Counted from the first letter of the stretch, positions 1-10,349 are shown. The stretch: 64,000 bases of DNA from Mycolicibacterium poriferae (GCF_010728325.1 NZ_AP022570.1:1798001-1862000); one strand, 5' to 3'. Notes: a model not told the origin generated them from the sequence alone. A program made the numbers and translations.

Positions 1-1
1 C

Positions 2-217
2 GTCGACCTCCTCGACGTCACGTTTCTCTCCTCGGCGGGAATCAGCGTGCTCGTCGAGACGCACCGCCTCACCGAGCCCGCGGGGGTGTCGCTGCGGGTG
101 GTCGCCGAGGGGCCGGCGACCAGCAGGCCGATGCGCCTGATGTGCGTCGACGAGATCATCGACCTCTATCCGACCCTGAAGGACGCGAGAGCCGGCCGAC
201 CGGCCACCGCGACCTGA
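2..217 (+). CDS. STAS-domain anti-sigma factor antagonist, C-terminal part
   Basis: The window opens inside this gene; 71 codons and the stop are visible. The motif LDVTFLSSAG matches the strand-helix of STAS domains, where the serine before Ala-Gly is phosphorylated by an anti-sigma-factor kinase in SpoIIAA/RsbV-type proteins. The protein would act in the cytosol in a partner-switching cascade that frees an alternative sigma factor. The C-terminal helix ends in a short Ala/Arg-rich tail. No partner kinase or sigma factor is visible on this side of the window edge, so the target is unknown. The family call rests on the motif and the predicted fold of the fragment only. Confidence 0.75.
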   Translation, partial: VDLLDVTFLSSAGISVLVETHRLTEPAGVSLRVVAEGPATSRPMRLMCVDEIIDLYPTLKDARAGRPATAT

Positions 218-218
218 C

Positions 219-593
219 TCAGCCGCGAGGCGACTGCTGATACAGCACCAGTCTCCAGCCATCGGCGGAGCGGTGATACACCGACGACATCGCCGCCACG
301 AACGGTTCGGGCTGCCCGTCTCGTTGCGCGGTGCCGGTGTAGACCAGCGCGGCGGTGTCCGCGGAAATCTCGATCAGCCGCACGTCGGTGATGTCGTAGC
401 GCGCCCACGGCGGTGACTGGCCCAGCGCCGTCGTCACGGTCGCACGGTCCATCACCATGCCGTTGGCCAACACCATCACGGCGTCGTCGGTCATCAGCGA
501 GCCGTAGAACTGATCGCCGGTGCCGTCGCACAGCGACCGCCACCCGGCGTGTTCGAGGTCGAGCAGTTCATTCGTCGTCATGCCTGTCGTCAT
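219..593 (-). CDS. SnoaL-like / DUF4440 NTF2-fold protein
   Basis: A protein of about 124 residues with the cone-shaped NTF2-like fold pattern: an N-terminal helix (NELLDLEHAGWRSL), a segment on the deposition of a small molecule (DQFYGSLMTDDAVMV), and C-terminal strands ending in DGWRLVLYQQSP. Such proteins are often assigned to SnoaL/DUF4440 families and may bind or isomerise small hydrophobic molecules, but no catalytic residues can be assigned here. I chose ATG 593 because a GGAG lies about 10 bases upstream; GTG 599 and ATG 581 are in-frame alternatives. It converges on the STAS gene with one base between the stops. Function unknown. Confidence 0.7.
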   Translation of the reverse strand: MTTGMTTNELLDLEHAGWRSLCDGTGDQFYGSLMTDDAVMVLANGMVMDRATVTTALGQSPPWARYDITDVRLIEISADTAALVYTGTAQRDGQPEPFVAAMSSVYHRSADGWRLVLYQQSPRG

Positions 594-640
594 ACCCACT
601 GTGCTCCATGACCAGAACGTCGCCGCGTAGCGTAGGACTC

Positions 641-2056
641 ATGCGGTCCTATTACACCGCCCAACAGATTCGCGACGCCGAGGCGCCGCTACTGGCCTCG
701 CTGCCCGACGGGGTGCTGATGCGCCGCGCGGCGTTCGGGCTGGCCACCGCGATCATCCGGGAGCTGGGAACTGTCAACGGTCGCATCGTGTGTGCGGTCG
801 TCGGTTCCGGCGACAACGGCGGTGACGCGCTGTGGGCGGCGACGCTGCTGAAACGTCGCGGCGCCGGTGCCTGCGCAGTCCTGCTCAACCCCGACAAAGC
901 GCACCCCAAGGCGCTGGCCGCGTTCCGCGCCGCCGGTGGCCGCATCGTCGAAACCGTGCCGGCAGCAACCGATCTGGTGATCGACGGAGTGGTCGGAATC
1001 TCGGGCTCAGGTGCGTTGCGGCCGAATGCGGCCGAGGTGTTCGCTGCTGTGGAGCAGGCCGGCATCCCCGTGGTCGCCGTCGATCTGCCCAGCGGTCTGG
1101 ACGTGCACACCGGGGCCACCGAGGGGGCCCATGTCGACGCCGCGCTGACCGTCACGTTCGGCGGACTCAAACCGGTGCACGCGCTCGGACGCTGCGGCAG
1201 GGTCGAACTCGTCGACATCGGGCTGGATCTGCCGCCCTCGGATGTTCTCGGGTTCGATGCCGCTGATGTCGCCGCGCGCTGGCCGGTGCCCGGACGTGCC
1301 GACGACAAATACAGCCAGGGTGTCACCGGCGTGATGGCAGGGTCGTCGACCTACCCCGGGGCGGCAATCCTGTGCACCGGTGCCGCGGTCGCGGCCCACT
1401 CGGGCATGGTGCGTTACGCGGGAACCGCGGCGGGCGAAGTGGTTTCGCACTGGCCCGAGGTGATCGCCACACCCAGCCACGCCACCGCGGGCCGGGTCCA
1501 GGCCTGGGCGGTGGGACCCGGGCTGGGCACCGACGAGGCGGGCGCGTCCGCGCTGTGCTTCGCGCTCGAGTCCGATCTGCCGGTGATCGTCGACGCCGAC
1601 GGGCTGACGATTCTGTCCGCGCACCCGGAGCTGGTCGCTGATCGGGCGGCGCCCACGGTGCTGACACCGCATGCCGGCGAGTTCGCCCGGCTCGCCGGTT
1701 CGCCGCCGGGCGATGACCGCATCGCCGACACCCGCAAGCTCGCCGACCGGCTGGGGGTCACCGTGCTGTTGAAGGGCAACGTCACGGTCATCGCCGAGCC
1801 CGGGTCCGGGCCGGTCTACCTCAACGTCGCCGGCAATTCCTGGGCGGCCACCGCGGGCTCGGGCGACGTGCTCACCGGGGTCATCGGGGCGCTGCTGGCC
1901 GGCGGTCTGCCGCCGGGTGAGGCCGCCGCGGCGGCGGCGTTCGTGCACTCGCGCGCCGCCGAGGCGGCGGCCTGCGATCCCGGTCCGGCTCCGGTGCCGA
2001 CGTCGTCGTCGCAGATCCTGGCGCATCTGCGCACAGCGTTGGGTTCGATCCTCTAG
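641..2056 (+). CDS. nnr: Bifunctional NAD(P)HX epimerase/dehydratase
   Basis: A 471-residue fusion of two metabolite-repair enzymes. The N-terminal NnrE domain, with GSGDNGGDAL at residues 55-64, epimerises hydrated NAD(P)H. The C-terminal NnrD ribokinase-like domain, with GSGDVLTG near residue 406, dehydrates it back to NAD(P)H using ADP or ATP. This matches Rv3433c of M. tuberculosis in domain order and position. The reading frame is open further upstream, but MRSYYTAQQIRDAE at 641 is the conserved family start. It precedes gadB by 9 bases on the same strand, the first of a co-directional housekeeping block. Cytosolic; nothing unusual in the sequence. Confidence 0.93.
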   Translation: MRSYYTAQQIRDAEAPLLASLPDGVLMRRAAFGLATAIIRELGTVNGRIVCAVVGSGDNGGDALWAATLLKRRGAGACAVLLNPDKAHPKALAAFRAAGGRIVETVPAATDLVIDGVVGISGSGALRPNAAEVFAAVEQAGIPVVAVDLPSGLDVHTGATEGAHVDAALTVTFGGLKPVHALGRCGRVELVDIGLDLPPSDVLGFDAADVAARWPVPGRADDKYSQGVTGVMAGSSTYPGAAILCTGAAVAAHSGMVRYAGTAAGEVVSHWPEVIATPSHATAGRVQAWAVGPGLGTDEAGASALCFALESDLPVIVDADGLTILSAHPELVADRAAPTVLTPHAGEFARLAGSPPGDDRIADTRKLADRLGVTVLLKGNVTVIAEPGSGPVYLNVAGNSWAATAGSGDVLTGVIGALLAGGLPPGEAAAAAAFVHSRAAEAAACDPGPAPVPTSSSQILAHLRTALGSIL

Positions 2057-2065
2057 AAATAGGGC

Positions 2066-3472
2066 ATGCCCAACGTCTCACGTCACTCGTCTCTGACCCC
2101 CGCCTACACGGGCCGGATGTCCACCTCACCCATCCCGGCGCTGCGACTGCCCGACGAGTCCCTGGACCCGGAGAACGCCTACCGGTTCATCCACGACGAG
2201 TTGATGCTCGACGGCAGCTCCCGGTTGAACCTGGCGACATTCGTCACGACGTGGATGGATCCCGAAGCGGGACAGCTGATGTCGGAGACATTCGACAAGA
2301 ACATGATCGACAAGGACGAATATCCGGTCACCGCGGCGATCGAGCAGCGCTGCGTGTGCATGGTGGCCGACCTGTTCCACGCCGAAGACCTGCGCGACGA
2401 CGATCCCGCCAGTGCGACCGGGGTGTCCACCGTGGGCTCCAGCGAGGCGGTGATGCTCGCCGGGCTGGCGATGAAGTGGCGGTGGCGCGAGCGGGCCGGT
2501 TCCGGAAAGGGACAGGACTGGAAGAACCGCACCCCCAACCTGGTGATGGGTTCCAACGTGCAGGTGGTGTGGGAGAAGTTCTGCCGCTACTTCGACGTCG
2601 AAGCCCGCTATCTGCCGATGGAGGAGGGGCGCTACGTCATCACCCCCGACCAGGTTCTCGACGCCGTCGACGAGAACACCATCGGGGTGGTGGCGATCCT
2701 GGGCACCACCTTCACCGGCGAGCTCGAACCGGTCGGGGGGATCTGCGCCGCGCTGGACAAGCTCGCCGCCGACGGCGGGTGCGACGTGCCCGTGCACGTC
2801 GACGCGGCCAGCGGCGGGTTCGTGGTGCCGTTCCTGCACCCCGACGTGGTGTGGGATTTCCGGCTTCCCCGGGTCGTGTCGATCAACGTCAGCGGGCACA
2901 AGTACGGGCTGACCTACCCGGGCATCGGCTTCGTGGTCTGGCGCAACGCCGAGCACCTGCCCGAGGACCTGGTGTTCCGGGTCAATTACCTCGGCGGCGA
3001 CATGCCGACGTTCACGCTGAACTTCTCCCGGCCGGGCAACCAGGTGGTCGGGCAGTACTACAACTTCCTGCGGCTCGGCCGCGACGGTTATCTGCAGGTG
3101 ATGCGCTGCCTGTCGGAGAACGCGCAGTGGCTGGCCCACGAACTGGCCGGGATGACCGGACCCGACAGGAAGCCGGTTTTCGAGGTGATCTCTGACGGCT
3201 CGGCGATCCCGGTGGTGGCGTTCAAGCTGGTCGACGGCGTCAAATACACCGTGTTCGACATCTCGGCACTGCTGCGCGGGTTCGGTTGGCAGGTCCCGGC
3301 CTACACCATGCCCGACGACGCTGCCGACATCGCAGTGCTGCGCATCGTGGTCCGCGAGGGCTTCTCGGCGAACCTGGCCCGCGCCCTGCGCGACGACCTG
3401 GTCAAGGTGCTCGACAAGCTGGACGCCATCGACGTGGGCGGGTTCGCCGACGAGGCGCATTTCGCCCACTGA
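2066..3472 (+). CDS. gadB: Glutamate decarboxylase (PLP-dependent)
   Basis: A 468-residue group II PLP-dependent decarboxylase converting L-glutamate to GABA and CO2 while consuming a proton. The Schiff-base lysine is K279 in SGHKYG, preceded by the HVDAASGGF stretch that supports the cofactor ring. The C-terminal region ends in a conserved acidic patch and, unlike plant enzymes, has no calmodulin site. Length and order match Rv3432c. ATG 2066 follows nnr by 9 bases; an internal ATG at [10 protein letters not shown], 51 bases on, is a possible alternative start. No antiporter gene (gadC) is nearby, so a role in the GABA shunt is as likely as acid resistance. Confidence 0.95.
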   Translation: MPNVSRHSSLTPAYTGRMSTSPIPALRLPDESLDPENAYRFIHDELMLDGSSRLNLATFVTTWMDPEAGQLMSETFDKNMIDKDEYPVTAAIEQRCVCMVADLFHAEDLRDDDPASATGVSTVGSSEAVMLAGLAMKWRWRERAGSGKGQDWKNRTPNLVMGSNVQVVWEKFCRYFDVEARYLPMEEGRYVITPDQVLDAVDENTIGVVAILGTTFTGELEPVGGICAALDKLAADGGCDVPVHVDAASGGFVVPFLHPDVVWDFRLPRVVSINVSGHKYGLTYPGIGFVVWRNAEHLPEDLVFRVNYLGGDMPTFTLNFSRPGNQVVGQYYNFLRLGRDGYLQVMRCLSENAQWLAHELAGMTGPDRKPVFEVISDGSAIPVVAFKLVDGVKYTVFDISALLRGFGWQVPAYTMPDDAADIAVLRIVVREGFSANLARALRDDLVKVLDKLDAIDVGGFADEAHFAH

Positions 3473-3498
3473 AGCCGCGCCTGGGACAATCGGGGGCA

Positions 3499-4668
3499 GT
3501 GACCACCACGCCGAACATGACCCAGCACCTGTCGGGGGCCCTGCCCGTCGCGTCAGTCGACCTCGACGCGATCGCCGACAACGTCGCTGTGCTGCGCGAA
3601 CGTGCCGGGTCAGCCGCGGTGATGACCGTCGTCAAGGCCGACGGCTACGGCCACGGTGCCACTGAGGTGGCCCGGGCGGCGTTGGACGCCGGTGCCGCCG
3701 AGTTGGGGGTCGCGACCGTCGCCGAGGCGGTGCACCTGCGCCAGGCCGGTATCACTGCACCGGTGCTGGCCTGGCTGCATCCGCCCGGCACCGACTTCGC
3801 ACCCGCACTGCAGGCAGGCGTCCAGATCGCCGTCTCGTCGCCCCGCCAGCTCGCCGACCTGCTCGACGCGGTGTCGCGCACCGGCTGTCCTGCCACGGTG
3901 ACCGTCAAGACCGACACCGGGCTCAACCGCAACGGCGTCGGGGAGAGCGACTACCCGGCGGTGCTCGACGGCCTGCGCAGGGCTCGCGCCGACGACGCGG
4001 TGCGGGTACGCGGGCTGATGTCACACCTGGCGCACGGCGACGACCCCGAACATCCGTTCAACGACGAGCAGGCCCGCCGGCTCGCCGCCCGCGCGGCGCT
4101 GGCCCGCGACTACGGGCTCCAGTTCGAGGTCGTGCACCTGAGCAACTCGCCCGCCACGATGACGCGTCCCGACCTGGCCTTCGACATGGTGCGCCCGGGC
4201 CTGGCGACCTACGGGCTGAGCCCCGTCCCCGAGCGCGGCGATCTCGGGCTGCGTCCGGCGATGACGGTGACGTGCCCGGTGACCATGCTGCGTCCGGTCA
4301 CCGCGGGTGAGAGCGTGTCCTACGGACACACCTGGACGGCGACCCGCGACACCACGCTGGCGCTGATCCCCGCCGGTTACGCCGACGGAGTGTTCCGGTT
4401 ACTCAGCAATCGGATGCAGGTGAGCATCAACGGTCGTCGCTACCCCAATGTGGGCCGGGTCTGCATGGACCAGTTCGTCGTCGACCTGGGTCCCGAAGCC
4501 GTCGACGTCGCCGAGGGCGACCAGGCCGTCCTGTTCGGGCCCGGTGACCACGGGGAACCGACCGCACAGGAGTGGGCGGACCTGCTCGGCACCATCAGCT
4601 ACGAGGTCGTGACCAGTCCCCGCCGGCGCATCGCTCGGGCCTACACGCGCGGAGGTCGGTCCCGGTGA
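3499..4668 (+). CDS. alr: Alanine racemase
   Basis: A 389-residue fold-type III PLP racemase making D-alanine for peptidoglycan, the target of D-cycloserine. The cofactor lysine is K46 in [10 protein letters not shown] and the opposite-face catalytic tyrosine is Y275 in SVSYGHTW, contributed across the dimer interface. It starts at GTG 3499, reading VTTTPNM; the frame is open upstream inside gadB but without conservation. The stop overlaps the GTG of the next gene in a GTGA junction, indicating translational coupling to the alpha/beta hydrolase and the t6A genes. Corresponds to Rv3423c. Confidence 0.95.
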   Translation: MTTTPNMTQHLSGALPVASVDLDAIADNVAVLRERAGSAAVMTVVKADGYGHGATEVARAALDAGAAELGVATVAEAVHLRQAGITAPVLAWLHPPGTDFAPALQAGVQIAVSSPRQLADLLDAVSRTGCPATVTVKTDTGLNRNGVGESDYPAVLDGLRRARADDAVRVRGLMSHLAHGDDPEHPFNDEQARRLAARAALARDYGLQFEVVHLSNSPATMTRPDLAFDMVRPGLATYGLSPVPERGDLGLRPAMTVTCPVTMLRPVTAGESVSYGHTWTATRDTTLALIPAGYADGVFRLLSNRMQVSINGRRYPNVGRVCMDQFVVDLGPEAVDVAEGDQAVLFGPGDHGEPTAQEWADLLGTISYEVVTSPRRRIARAYTRGGRSR

Positions 4669-5753
4669 GCGCTCGGGCAGGATGGCTGGCCGGCGCGGCC
4701 GGGGTGACCGCAGTGGGCACCGCCGCCGGTCTGTCGGTGGCGAAATCGTTGCGGCGCAAGTTCAGCGACGACGATCCCTACCGGGACGAGGATTTCGAGC
4801 TGCTCGACGCCGACCGCAGCTCGGTGGTGACCACTCCCGACGGCGTATCGCTGGCGGTGCGCGAGGTCGGTCCCGAGAACGCAGGCCTCACTGTCGTTTT
4901 CGCGCACGGGTTCTGTCTTCGGATGGGATCGTTTCACTTCCAGCGCGCCCGGCTCAGCGAGCAGTGGGGTGAGCAGGTCCGCATGGTCTTCTACGATCAA
5001 CGCGGGCACGGCCAGTCCGGAGAGGCGCCGCCGGACACCTACACCGTCGAACAGTTGGGCCAAGACCTCGAGAGTGTGCTCGCGGTGGTGGCCCCGCGCG
5101 GCCCGGTGGTGCTGGTCGGGCATTCGATGGGCGGCATGACGGTGCTGTCCCATGCCCGGCAGTATCCGCAGCGCTATCCCACGCGGATTGTCGGCGCGGC
5201 GTTGATCGCCTCTGCCGCCGAGGGGGTGGCGCGTTCGCCGTTGGGTGAGATCCTGAACAACCCGGCGTTGGAGGCAGTCCGGTTCACGGCCAGGTACGCC
5301 CCGGCGCTCGTGCACCGGGGACGCGGCGCGGCGCGTTCGGTGATCGGTCCGATCCTGCGGGCGGCCTCCTACGGTGACCACCGGATCAGCCGCAGCGTGA
5401 ATGCCTTCTCCGAGCGGATGATGCACGACACCCCGATCGCGACGCTGGTGGAGTTCCTGCATGCGCTGGAGGTGCACGACGAGACCGACGGGTTGGCGAC
5501 GCTGAGCAAGGTGCCGACGCTGGTGGCGTGCGGGGACCGTGATCTGCTCACCCCGATGGACTACTCGCAGGACATGGCCGACCAGCTGGCCAAGTCTCAG
5601 CTCGTGATCGTCGGTGGCGCAGGCCATCTCGTTCAGCTCGAGCGCCCCGACGTCATCGACGACGCGCTGGTGCGACTCGTCGAGCGGGCGACGCCGTCCA
5701 AGCTCGTGGCCTTGACCCGTCGGATGCGGGAGCGGGTGAGGCTCCATGGCTGA
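4665..5753 (+). CDS. Membrane-anchored alpha/beta hydrolase
   Basis: A 362-residue alpha/beta-hydrolase. The oxyanion-hole motif AHGFCL is followed by the nucleophile elbow GHSMGG (S154), with the acid at GDRDLLTP and the histidine at [10 protein letters not shown]. The N-terminus ([16 protein letters not shown]) is a hydrophobic helix before a basic KSLRRKF, suggesting a signal anchor. Start GTG 4665 overlaps the alr stop by four bases. The homologue in M. tuberculosis lies in the alr-tsaE interval region. Substrate unknown; lysophospholipase or ester hydrolase activity is typical of the family. It overlaps tsaE by 8 bases, so it sits inside the t6A operon without an obvious functional link. 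Confidence 0.88.
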   Translation: MSARAGWLAGAAGVTAVGTAAGLSVAKSLRRKFSDDDPYRDEDFELLDADRSSVVTTPDGVSLAVREVGPENAGLTVVFAHGFCLRMGSFHFQRARLSEQWGEQVRMVFYDQRGHGQSGEAPPDTYTVEQLGQDLESVLAVVAPRGPVVLVGHSMGGMTVLSHARQYPQRYPTRIVGAALIASAAEGVARSPLGEILNNPALEAVRFTARYAPALVHRGRGAARSVIGPILRAASYGDHRISRSVNAFSERMMHDTPIATLVEFLHALEVHDETDGLATLSKVPTLVACGDRDLLTPMDYSQDMADQLAKSQLVIVGGAGHLVQLERPDVIDDALVRLVERATPSKLVALTRRMRERVRLHG

Positions 5754-6210
5754 CCGGGGAGGTACCGCCGAGCTGTCGACCGCCGAGGACACGATCGCGT
5801 TGGGTGCCTCGTTGGGGCGCTCCCTGCGGGCCGGGGATGTGGTGGTGCTGTCCGGTCCGTTGGGTGCCGGGAAAACGGTGTTGGCCAAGGGAATCGCGCA
5901 GGCGATGGACGTCGAGGGTCCGGTGATCTCGCCGACGTTCGTGCTGGCGCGGGTGCATCGGGCTCGTCGCGCCGGTGCGCCGGCGATGGTGCACGTGGAT
6001 CTGTACCGGTTGTTGGACCAGACGTCGGTCGACCTGCTCACCGAGCTGGACTCCCTGGACCTGGACACCGACCTCGACGACGCGGTCGTCGTCGTCGAAT
6101 GGGGTGAAGGCGTCGCCGAACGGCTGTCCGACAGTCACCTCGACATCCGGCTGGAACGTGCCGCCGACACCGAAACCCGCACGGCGATCTGGAAGTGGAG
6201 TCGGCCGTGA
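5746..6210 (+). CDS. tsaE: tRNA t6A synthesis ATPase TsaE
   Basis: A 154-residue P-loop ATPase that works with TsaB and TsaD to load threonylcarbamoyl on A37 of ANN-decoding tRNAs. Walker A is GPLGAGKT (37-44), followed by the family hallmark SPTFVL and HVDLYRL motifs, and a C-terminal EWGE. Corresponds to Rv3422c. ATG 5746 overlaps the preceding hydrolase by 8 bases, and the stop overlaps the tsaB GTG, so the genes are translated as a coupled set. Confidence 0.94.
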   Translation: MADRGGTAELSTAEDTIALGASLGRSLRAGDVVVLSGPLGAGKTVLAKGIAQAMDVEGPVISPTFVLARVHRARRAGAPAMVHVDLYRLLDQTSVDLLTELDSLDLDTDLDDAVVVVEWGEGVAERLSDSHLDIRLERAADTETRTAIWKWSRP

Positions 6211-6836
6211 GCAGGTTGGTCCTGGCGATCGACACCGCCACCCCGGCCGTCACCGCGGGCATTGTGCGGTGCGACGGGTCGGGTGATGAGGTGCTCGCCG
6301 AGCGTGTCACGGTCGACGCGCGCGCCCACGCCGAGCAGTTGACCCCCAACATCGTGGGCGCGTTGGACGACGCTGGGCTGGCGGCCGATCGTCTTGACGC
6401 GGTCGTGGTGGGTTGCGGGCCCGGCCCGTTCACCGGACTGCGGGTCGGGATGGTGACCGCCGCGGCGTTCGGTCATGCGCTCGGGATCGCGGTGCGCGGG
6501 GTGTGCAGCCTGGATGCGATCGCGGTGGGGACCACGGGTGACGTGCTGGTCGTGACCGATGCGCGCCGCCGAGAGGTGTATTGGGGTCGCTACCGTGACG
6601 GTGTGCGTGTCGACGGCCCGGCCGTCAACGCAGCGGCTGATGTGCCTGCAGGGGCCGGGGCGGTGGCCGGTTCGCCGGAGCATGCGGCGTTGTTCGAGCT
6701 GCCCAGGCTGGCACCGGTGTATCCGAGCGCCGCCGGACTGGTTGCCGCCGTGGCTGATTGGGATGTCGAGCCACAGCCGTTGGTGCCGCTGTATCTGCGC
6801 AGACCCGACGCGAAACCGCCGGCGGCTTCGCGATGA
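6207..6836 (+). CDS. tsaB: tRNA t6A synthesis scaffold protein TsaB
   Basis: A 209-residue ASKHA-fold protein, the non-catalytic dimer partner of TsaD in t6A synthesis. The N-terminal LAIDTATPAVTAG and GCGPGPFTGLRVG motifs are diagnostic. I place the start at GTG 6207, overlapping the tsaE stop in a GTGA; ATG 6195 would add four residues. The stop overlaps the rimI ATG (ATGA). Corresponds to Rv3421c. TsaB lacks the metal-binding histidines found in TsaD, as expected. Confidence 0.93.
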   Translation: MSRLVLAIDTATPAVTAGIVRCDGSGDEVLAERVTVDARAHAEQLTPNIVGALDDAGLAADRLDAVVVGCGPGPFTGLRVGMVTAAAFGHALGIAVRGVCSLDAIAVGTTGDVLVVTDARRREVYWGRYRDGVRVDGPAVNAAADVPAGAGAVAGSPEHAALFELPRLAPVYPSAAGLVAAVADWDVEPQPLVPLYLRRPDAKPPAASR

Positions 6837-7288
6837 GCACCGTGGTGTACGGCCCGCTGACCCCGCGTGACGCCGCCCGCTGCGCGGAGCTCGAGTCGCT
6901 GTTGTTCGACGGCGACGACCCCTGGCCCGAGCGCGCGTTTCTGGCCGAGCTCGCCGCCAAGCACAACCACTATGTCGCGGCACGCGTCGACGACAAGCTG
7001 GTGGGATACGCCGGAATCGCGCGCCTGGGCCGTGTGAAGCCCTTCGAGTACGAGGTGCACACCATCGGCGTCGATCCGGCCTATCAGGGGCAGGGAATCG
7101 GCCGGCAGCTGCTGCGCGGCCTGTTCGACTTCGCCGGCGACGCCGCGATTTTCCTGGAAGTCCGCACCGACAACGCGGCGGCGATCGCACTGTACGAGAG
7201 CGAGGGCTTCGAGCAGGTGGGGCTGCGTAAGCGGTACTACCGGGTCAGCGGCGCGGACGCCTACACGATGAAACGGGATCGGCGATGA
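6833..7288 (+). CDS. rimI: Ribosomal protein S18 N-acetyltransferase
   Basis: A 151-residue GNAT acetyltransferase. The acetyl-CoA pyrophosphate loop is QGQGIG (85-90), followed by [19 protein letters not shown], the typical RimI C-terminal half. In E. coli RimI acetylates the N-terminal alanine of S18; mycobacterial RimI is reported to be more promiscuous. It sits between tsaB and tsaD, a common arrangement, with ATGA overlap upstream and overlap with tsaD at 7285. Corresponds to Rv3420c. Confidence 0.93.
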   Translation: MSTVVYGPLTPRDAARCAELESLLFDGDDPWPERAFLAELAAKHNHYVAARVDDKLVGYAGIARLGRVKPFEYEVHTIGVDPAYQGQGIGRQLLRGLFDFAGDAAIFLEVRTDNAAAIALYESEGFEQVGLRKRYYRVSGADAYTMKRDRR

Positions 7289-8307
7289 TCATTCTTGCTA
7301 TCGAGAGTTCCTGCGACGAAACCGGTGTCGGCATCGCTGAGCTCGGCGGCGACGGATCGGTCACGCTGCTCGCCGACGAGGTGGCGTCCAGTGTCGACGA
7401 GCATGCCCGGTTCGGCGGGGTGGTGCCCGAGATCGCCTCGCGTGCGCATCTGGAGGCGCTGGGCCCGACGATGCGTCGTGCCCTGGCCGCGGCCGGGATC
7501 GCGCGCCCTGACGTGGTCGCGGCGACGATCGGCCCGGGGCTGGCCGGCGCGTTGTTGGTCGGAGTGGCCGCGGCCAAGGCCTACGCGGCGGCCTGGGGAG
7601 TCCCGTTCTACGCCGTGAACCACCTAGGTGGGCATCTGGCCGCCGACGTCTTCGACCACGGCCCGCTGCCCGAAGCCGTCGGGTTGCTGGTGTCCGGCGG
7701 GCACACCAATCTCCTGCATGTGCGCTCGCTGGGGGAGCCGATCGTCGAGCTGGGCTCGACTGTCGATGACGCTGCCGGGGAGGCTTACGACAAAGTCGCG
7801 CGGCTGCTCGGGCTGGGTTATCCCGGTGGCCGGGTGCTCGACGAGCTCGCCCGCGACGGGGACCGCGACGCGATCGTGTTCCCGCGCGGCATGACCGGGC
7901 CGCGAGACGATCCCCACGCCTTCAGTTTCTCCGGTCTGAAGACCGCCGTGGCCCGCTATGTGGAGCGCCATCCCGAGGCTTCGCAGGCCGACATCGCCGC
8001 GGGCTTTCAAGAGGCGGTGGCCGACGTGTTGACCCTCAAGGCGGTGCGCGCCGCGCGCGAGTTGGGGGTGTCCACGCTGCTGATCGCCGGGGGAGTGGCG
8101 GCCAACTCGCGGCTTCGGGAATTGGCAGCCGAGCGTTGTGAGGCGGCCGGGATGACGCTGCGCATTCCGCGCCCGCGGTTGTGCACCGATAACGGCGCCA
8201 TGATCGCCTCCTTCGCGGCGCATCTGATCGCGGCCGGCGCCGACCCGTCCCCGCTGGACGCCGTCAGTGATCCCGGGCTGCCGGTGGTGCAGGGCCAGGT
8301 GGCCTGA
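7285..8307 (+). CDS. tsaD: tRNA N6-threonylcarbamoyltransferase TsaD
   Basis: A 340-residue catalytic subunit that transfers the threonylcarbamoyl group from TC-AMP to tRNA A37. The metal-binding histidines H113 and H117 are in NHLGGH, and the ATP-binding loop is at [10 protein letters not shown]. It ends at the end of the co-directional block; the next gene is on the other strand with only 10 bases between stops. Corresponds to Rv3419c (gcp). In M. tuberculosis the next gene is groES, so what follows here (8318-10900) is extra DNA. Confidence 0.95.
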   Translation: MIILAIESSCDETGVGIAELGGDGSVTLLADEVASSVDEHARFGGVVPEIASRAHLEALGPTMRRALAAAGIARPDVVAATIGPGLAGALLVGVAAAKAYAAAWGVPFYAVNHLGGHLAADVFDHGPLPEAVGLLVSGGHTNLLHVRSLGEPIVELGSTVDDAAGEAYDKVARLLGLGYPGGRVLDELARDGDRDAIVFPRGMTGPRDDPHAFSFSGLKTAVARYVERHPEASQADIAAGFQEAVADVLTLKAVRAARELGVSTLLIAGGVAANSRLRELAAERCEAAGMTLRIPRPRLCTDNGAMIASFAAHLIAAGADPSPLDAVSDPGLPVVQGQVA

Positions 8308-8317
8308 GAGCACGGCC

Positions 8318-10165
8318 TCAGAACGGTGGTGGGTCATCGCCGTAGTGGGGTGGGCGGCGGTTGAGGGATTGCATCAGGGCTTTGAGGTCATCTTGACGGT
8401 CTGCCCAGGCTGCTGTTCGGGGTGAGGTGGCGCGCAGGGCTTCGCGTTCGACGCGTCGTTGTTCGGCGGCTTTCTCCTCGGCGGCGCGGTCGAGTTCGGC
8501 TTGGAGCGCGTTGTGTTGGCGGGCGGCGGTGATGTAGGCGGCGCGGTTTTGTGCGCGGGTGCGTTGGCGTAGCGGCATCTTCAGTGCCCGCCCCGGGCTC
8601 GGGGGCGGTGTGGGGCGGGTGGGTTGTCGTCCTGCGGGTGGGTCTGTGGTGGTGGTCCAGGTGGGGAACAGCAGCGCCGAGAGCGGTGTGGTGGTGTAGG
8701 TGTGTCCGGTGGGGGTGCTGAGGTGCAGGGTGCCGTCGGGTTGTTGCTGTTCGGTCCAGTTTTCCCAGAAGGTTTTGAGTAGGTGGTGTAGGCGGCATTT
8801 GTCGTTGAGGTTGCTCGGGTGGGTGGGTCCGGCGGGCCAGGGGTTGCTGTGGTCGAGGTCGGTGCCGATGGCGGGGCGGTCGCAGCCGGGGACGCGGCAG
8901 GTCAGGTCGCGGCAGCGGACGAATTCGTCTTGGGCGGTGGTGGGCCGGTAGCCGGGGTTGAGCGGCAGCGCTCGGGGGTCGACGACGATGCGGGTGGTGG
9001 CGCCGCGGGTGAGGACCTCGGCCAGCAGTGCCGGGGGCAGTACCGCTCCGCGCAGCCCGAGGATCACCGCCGGACGCGGCGGGGTGGCGGGGGCGGGTTG
9101 AGAGGCCGCAGCGGGGGTGGGCGTCCTGCCCGGTGGCGGTGAAGGGTCCGGCGGCGACGGGGGCTCGGGTGCGGGGTCGGCCGGTGGGGGTGCGGGCCGT
9201 TCGGCACTGTGCGCAGACCCCCGCACGGGCTCGGGTTCGGGATCGGAGTCGGCGGCAGCTTCGGTGTCGGTGTCGGTGTCGGGGGCGGGTTCCTCGCCGC
9301 TGCCGTGCAGGGTGGGGTCGGGGGTGGCGTCGAGGGAGGCGGCGTCGGCGACGACGTGGACGGTGACGCTGGTGGCGCGGGCGTCGGGGACCGTGGCGGC
9401 CGGGCAGTCGGGTTTTCCGCATAGGCAGTTCAGATGGAATGCTCCGGCGAACACGGCGCCGAAGGCGTCGGCCCGTTTTTGGGCGGTGGTGCGCGGGTCG
9501 TCGGGGCAGACACTGGTGACCATGGCTTTGAGCCGCGCGGCGGCGATCGCGGCGTCGATCGAGGTGATCCGTCCCCACACGGTGGTGGTGCCGGCGGTGT
9601 GATCGCGGCCGGTGATGCGGAAGTCGCGGCCGCGGTGGGCGCTGGCCGCGCGGCGCACGGCGTCGGGGTCGAGGGTGTGGATCCACACGGTGATCGCGGT
9701 GTCGAGTTTGTCGCCCGACAGCGTCCCCCAGGTGGTGGCCGCGGCGGCGAACTGGTCGTCGAGTTGGGTCCACACCGCATCGTCGACGACCAGGGCGCAC
9801 AGCCACACGATGCGCGCCACCACCCGCTCGCAGACCTGCCCGGCCAGGAAGCGGGCGTTGAGGCGGGGCAGGTGGTCGCGCAGGATGACCGCGGTGTCCA
9901 TCAGCGACAGGGCGCGGCCGTGGGAGACGGTCAACGCGCATCCGATCTGGGCGGCGGCCTCATCGACGGGGTCACAGGCCCACCGCGCCCGCGCCGGATC
10001 AGCCTCAGCGGCGGCCTCGGCGCGGCGGCGTCGTTCGGCCAGCGCGGCCAACAGTCGGGCCTGGGCGGCGGCCGCGGTAGTGGACCAGCCCGCGATGGCG
10101 TCGATCAATTCGCGATCCGAGGCGCCGGCCAGCGCGGCCGGACCAGGAAACGAACTGTCGAACAT
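8318..10165 (-). CDS. DUF222 and HNH-endonuclease domain protein (REP13E12 type)
   Basis: A 615-residue protein with an N-terminal DUF222 helical region, a Pro/Glu/Asp-rich low-complexity linker around residues 280-345, and an HNH nuclease core near residues 415-465 (CRDLTCRVPGC, then LDHSNPW and CRLHHLLK). This is the architecture of the 13E12 repeat family, present in many copies in mycobacteria. In M. tuberculosis some copies are attachment sites for the phiRv1 prophage. The biological role is not established; a homing or mobile-element-associated nuclease is possible. It is inserted between tsaD and groES, genes I recall as adjacent in M. tuberculosis. The C-terminus is rich in Arg/Gln/Ala helix. 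Confidence 0.85.
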   Translation of the reverse strand: MFDSSFPGPAALAGASDRELIDAIAGWSTTAAAAQARLLAALAERRRRAEAAAEADPARARWACDPVDEAAAQIGCALTVSHGRALSLMDTAVILRDHLPRLNARFLAGQVCERVVARIVWLCALVVDDAVWTQLDDQFAAAATTWGTLSGDKLDTAITVWIHTLDPDAVRRAASAHRGRDFRITGRDHTAGTTTVWGRITSIDAAIAAARLKAMVTSVCPDDPRTTAQKRADAFGAVFAGAFHLNCLCGKPDCPAATVPDARATSVTVHVVADAASLDATPDPTLHGSGEEPAPDTDTDTEAAADSDPEPEPVRGSAHSAERPAPPPADPAPEPPSPPDPSPPPGRTPTPAAASQPAPATPPRPAVILGLRGAVLPPALLAEVLTRGATTRIVVDPRALPLNPGYRPTTAQDEFVRCRDLTCRVPGCDRPAIGTDLDHSNPWPAGPTHPSNLNDKCRLHHLLKTFWENWTEQQQPDGTLHLSTPTGHTYTTTPLSALLFPTWTTTTDPPAGRQPTRPTPPPSPGRALKMPLRQRTRAQNRAAYITAARQHNALQAELDRAAEEKAAEQRRVEREALRATSPRTAAWADRQDDLKALMQSLNRRPPHYGDDPPPF

Positions 10166-10227
10166 GTGTGCGATTTTATCGGCGCAGGGCGACCATGCGT
10201 CCGGCGATCGGCCTTCCCCCGCTCACG

Positions 10228-10349
10228 TTGGGGATGAAAACGCGATTGGGGATAAACCTGAAAACCCGATTGGGGATAACCCCAAGCGGGATCCGACCCG
10301 CGACTGGGGATAACCCCAAGCGGGATCCGACCCGCGACTGGGGATAACC
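10228..10349. repeat. 34-bp tandem repeats upstream of the HNH gene
   Basis: Two perfect 34-bp copies (10271-10304, 10305-10338) and a partial third (10339-10349) begin with TGGGGATAACCCC and contain GCGGGATCCGACCCGC, an imperfect inverted repeat. Two degenerate TTGGGGAT units lie upstream, near 10228 and 10246. They sit between the start of the HNH gene (on the minus strand) and the small secreted protein. They could be an operator array, a recombination scar or a recombinase target; nothing in the sequence decides this. Confidence 0.85.

Noticed and set aside
8318..10165. The HNH protein considered as a restriction enzyme.
   Set aside because: The DUF222 architecture is that of REP13E12 repeats, and no methyltransferase or specificity gene is next to it.
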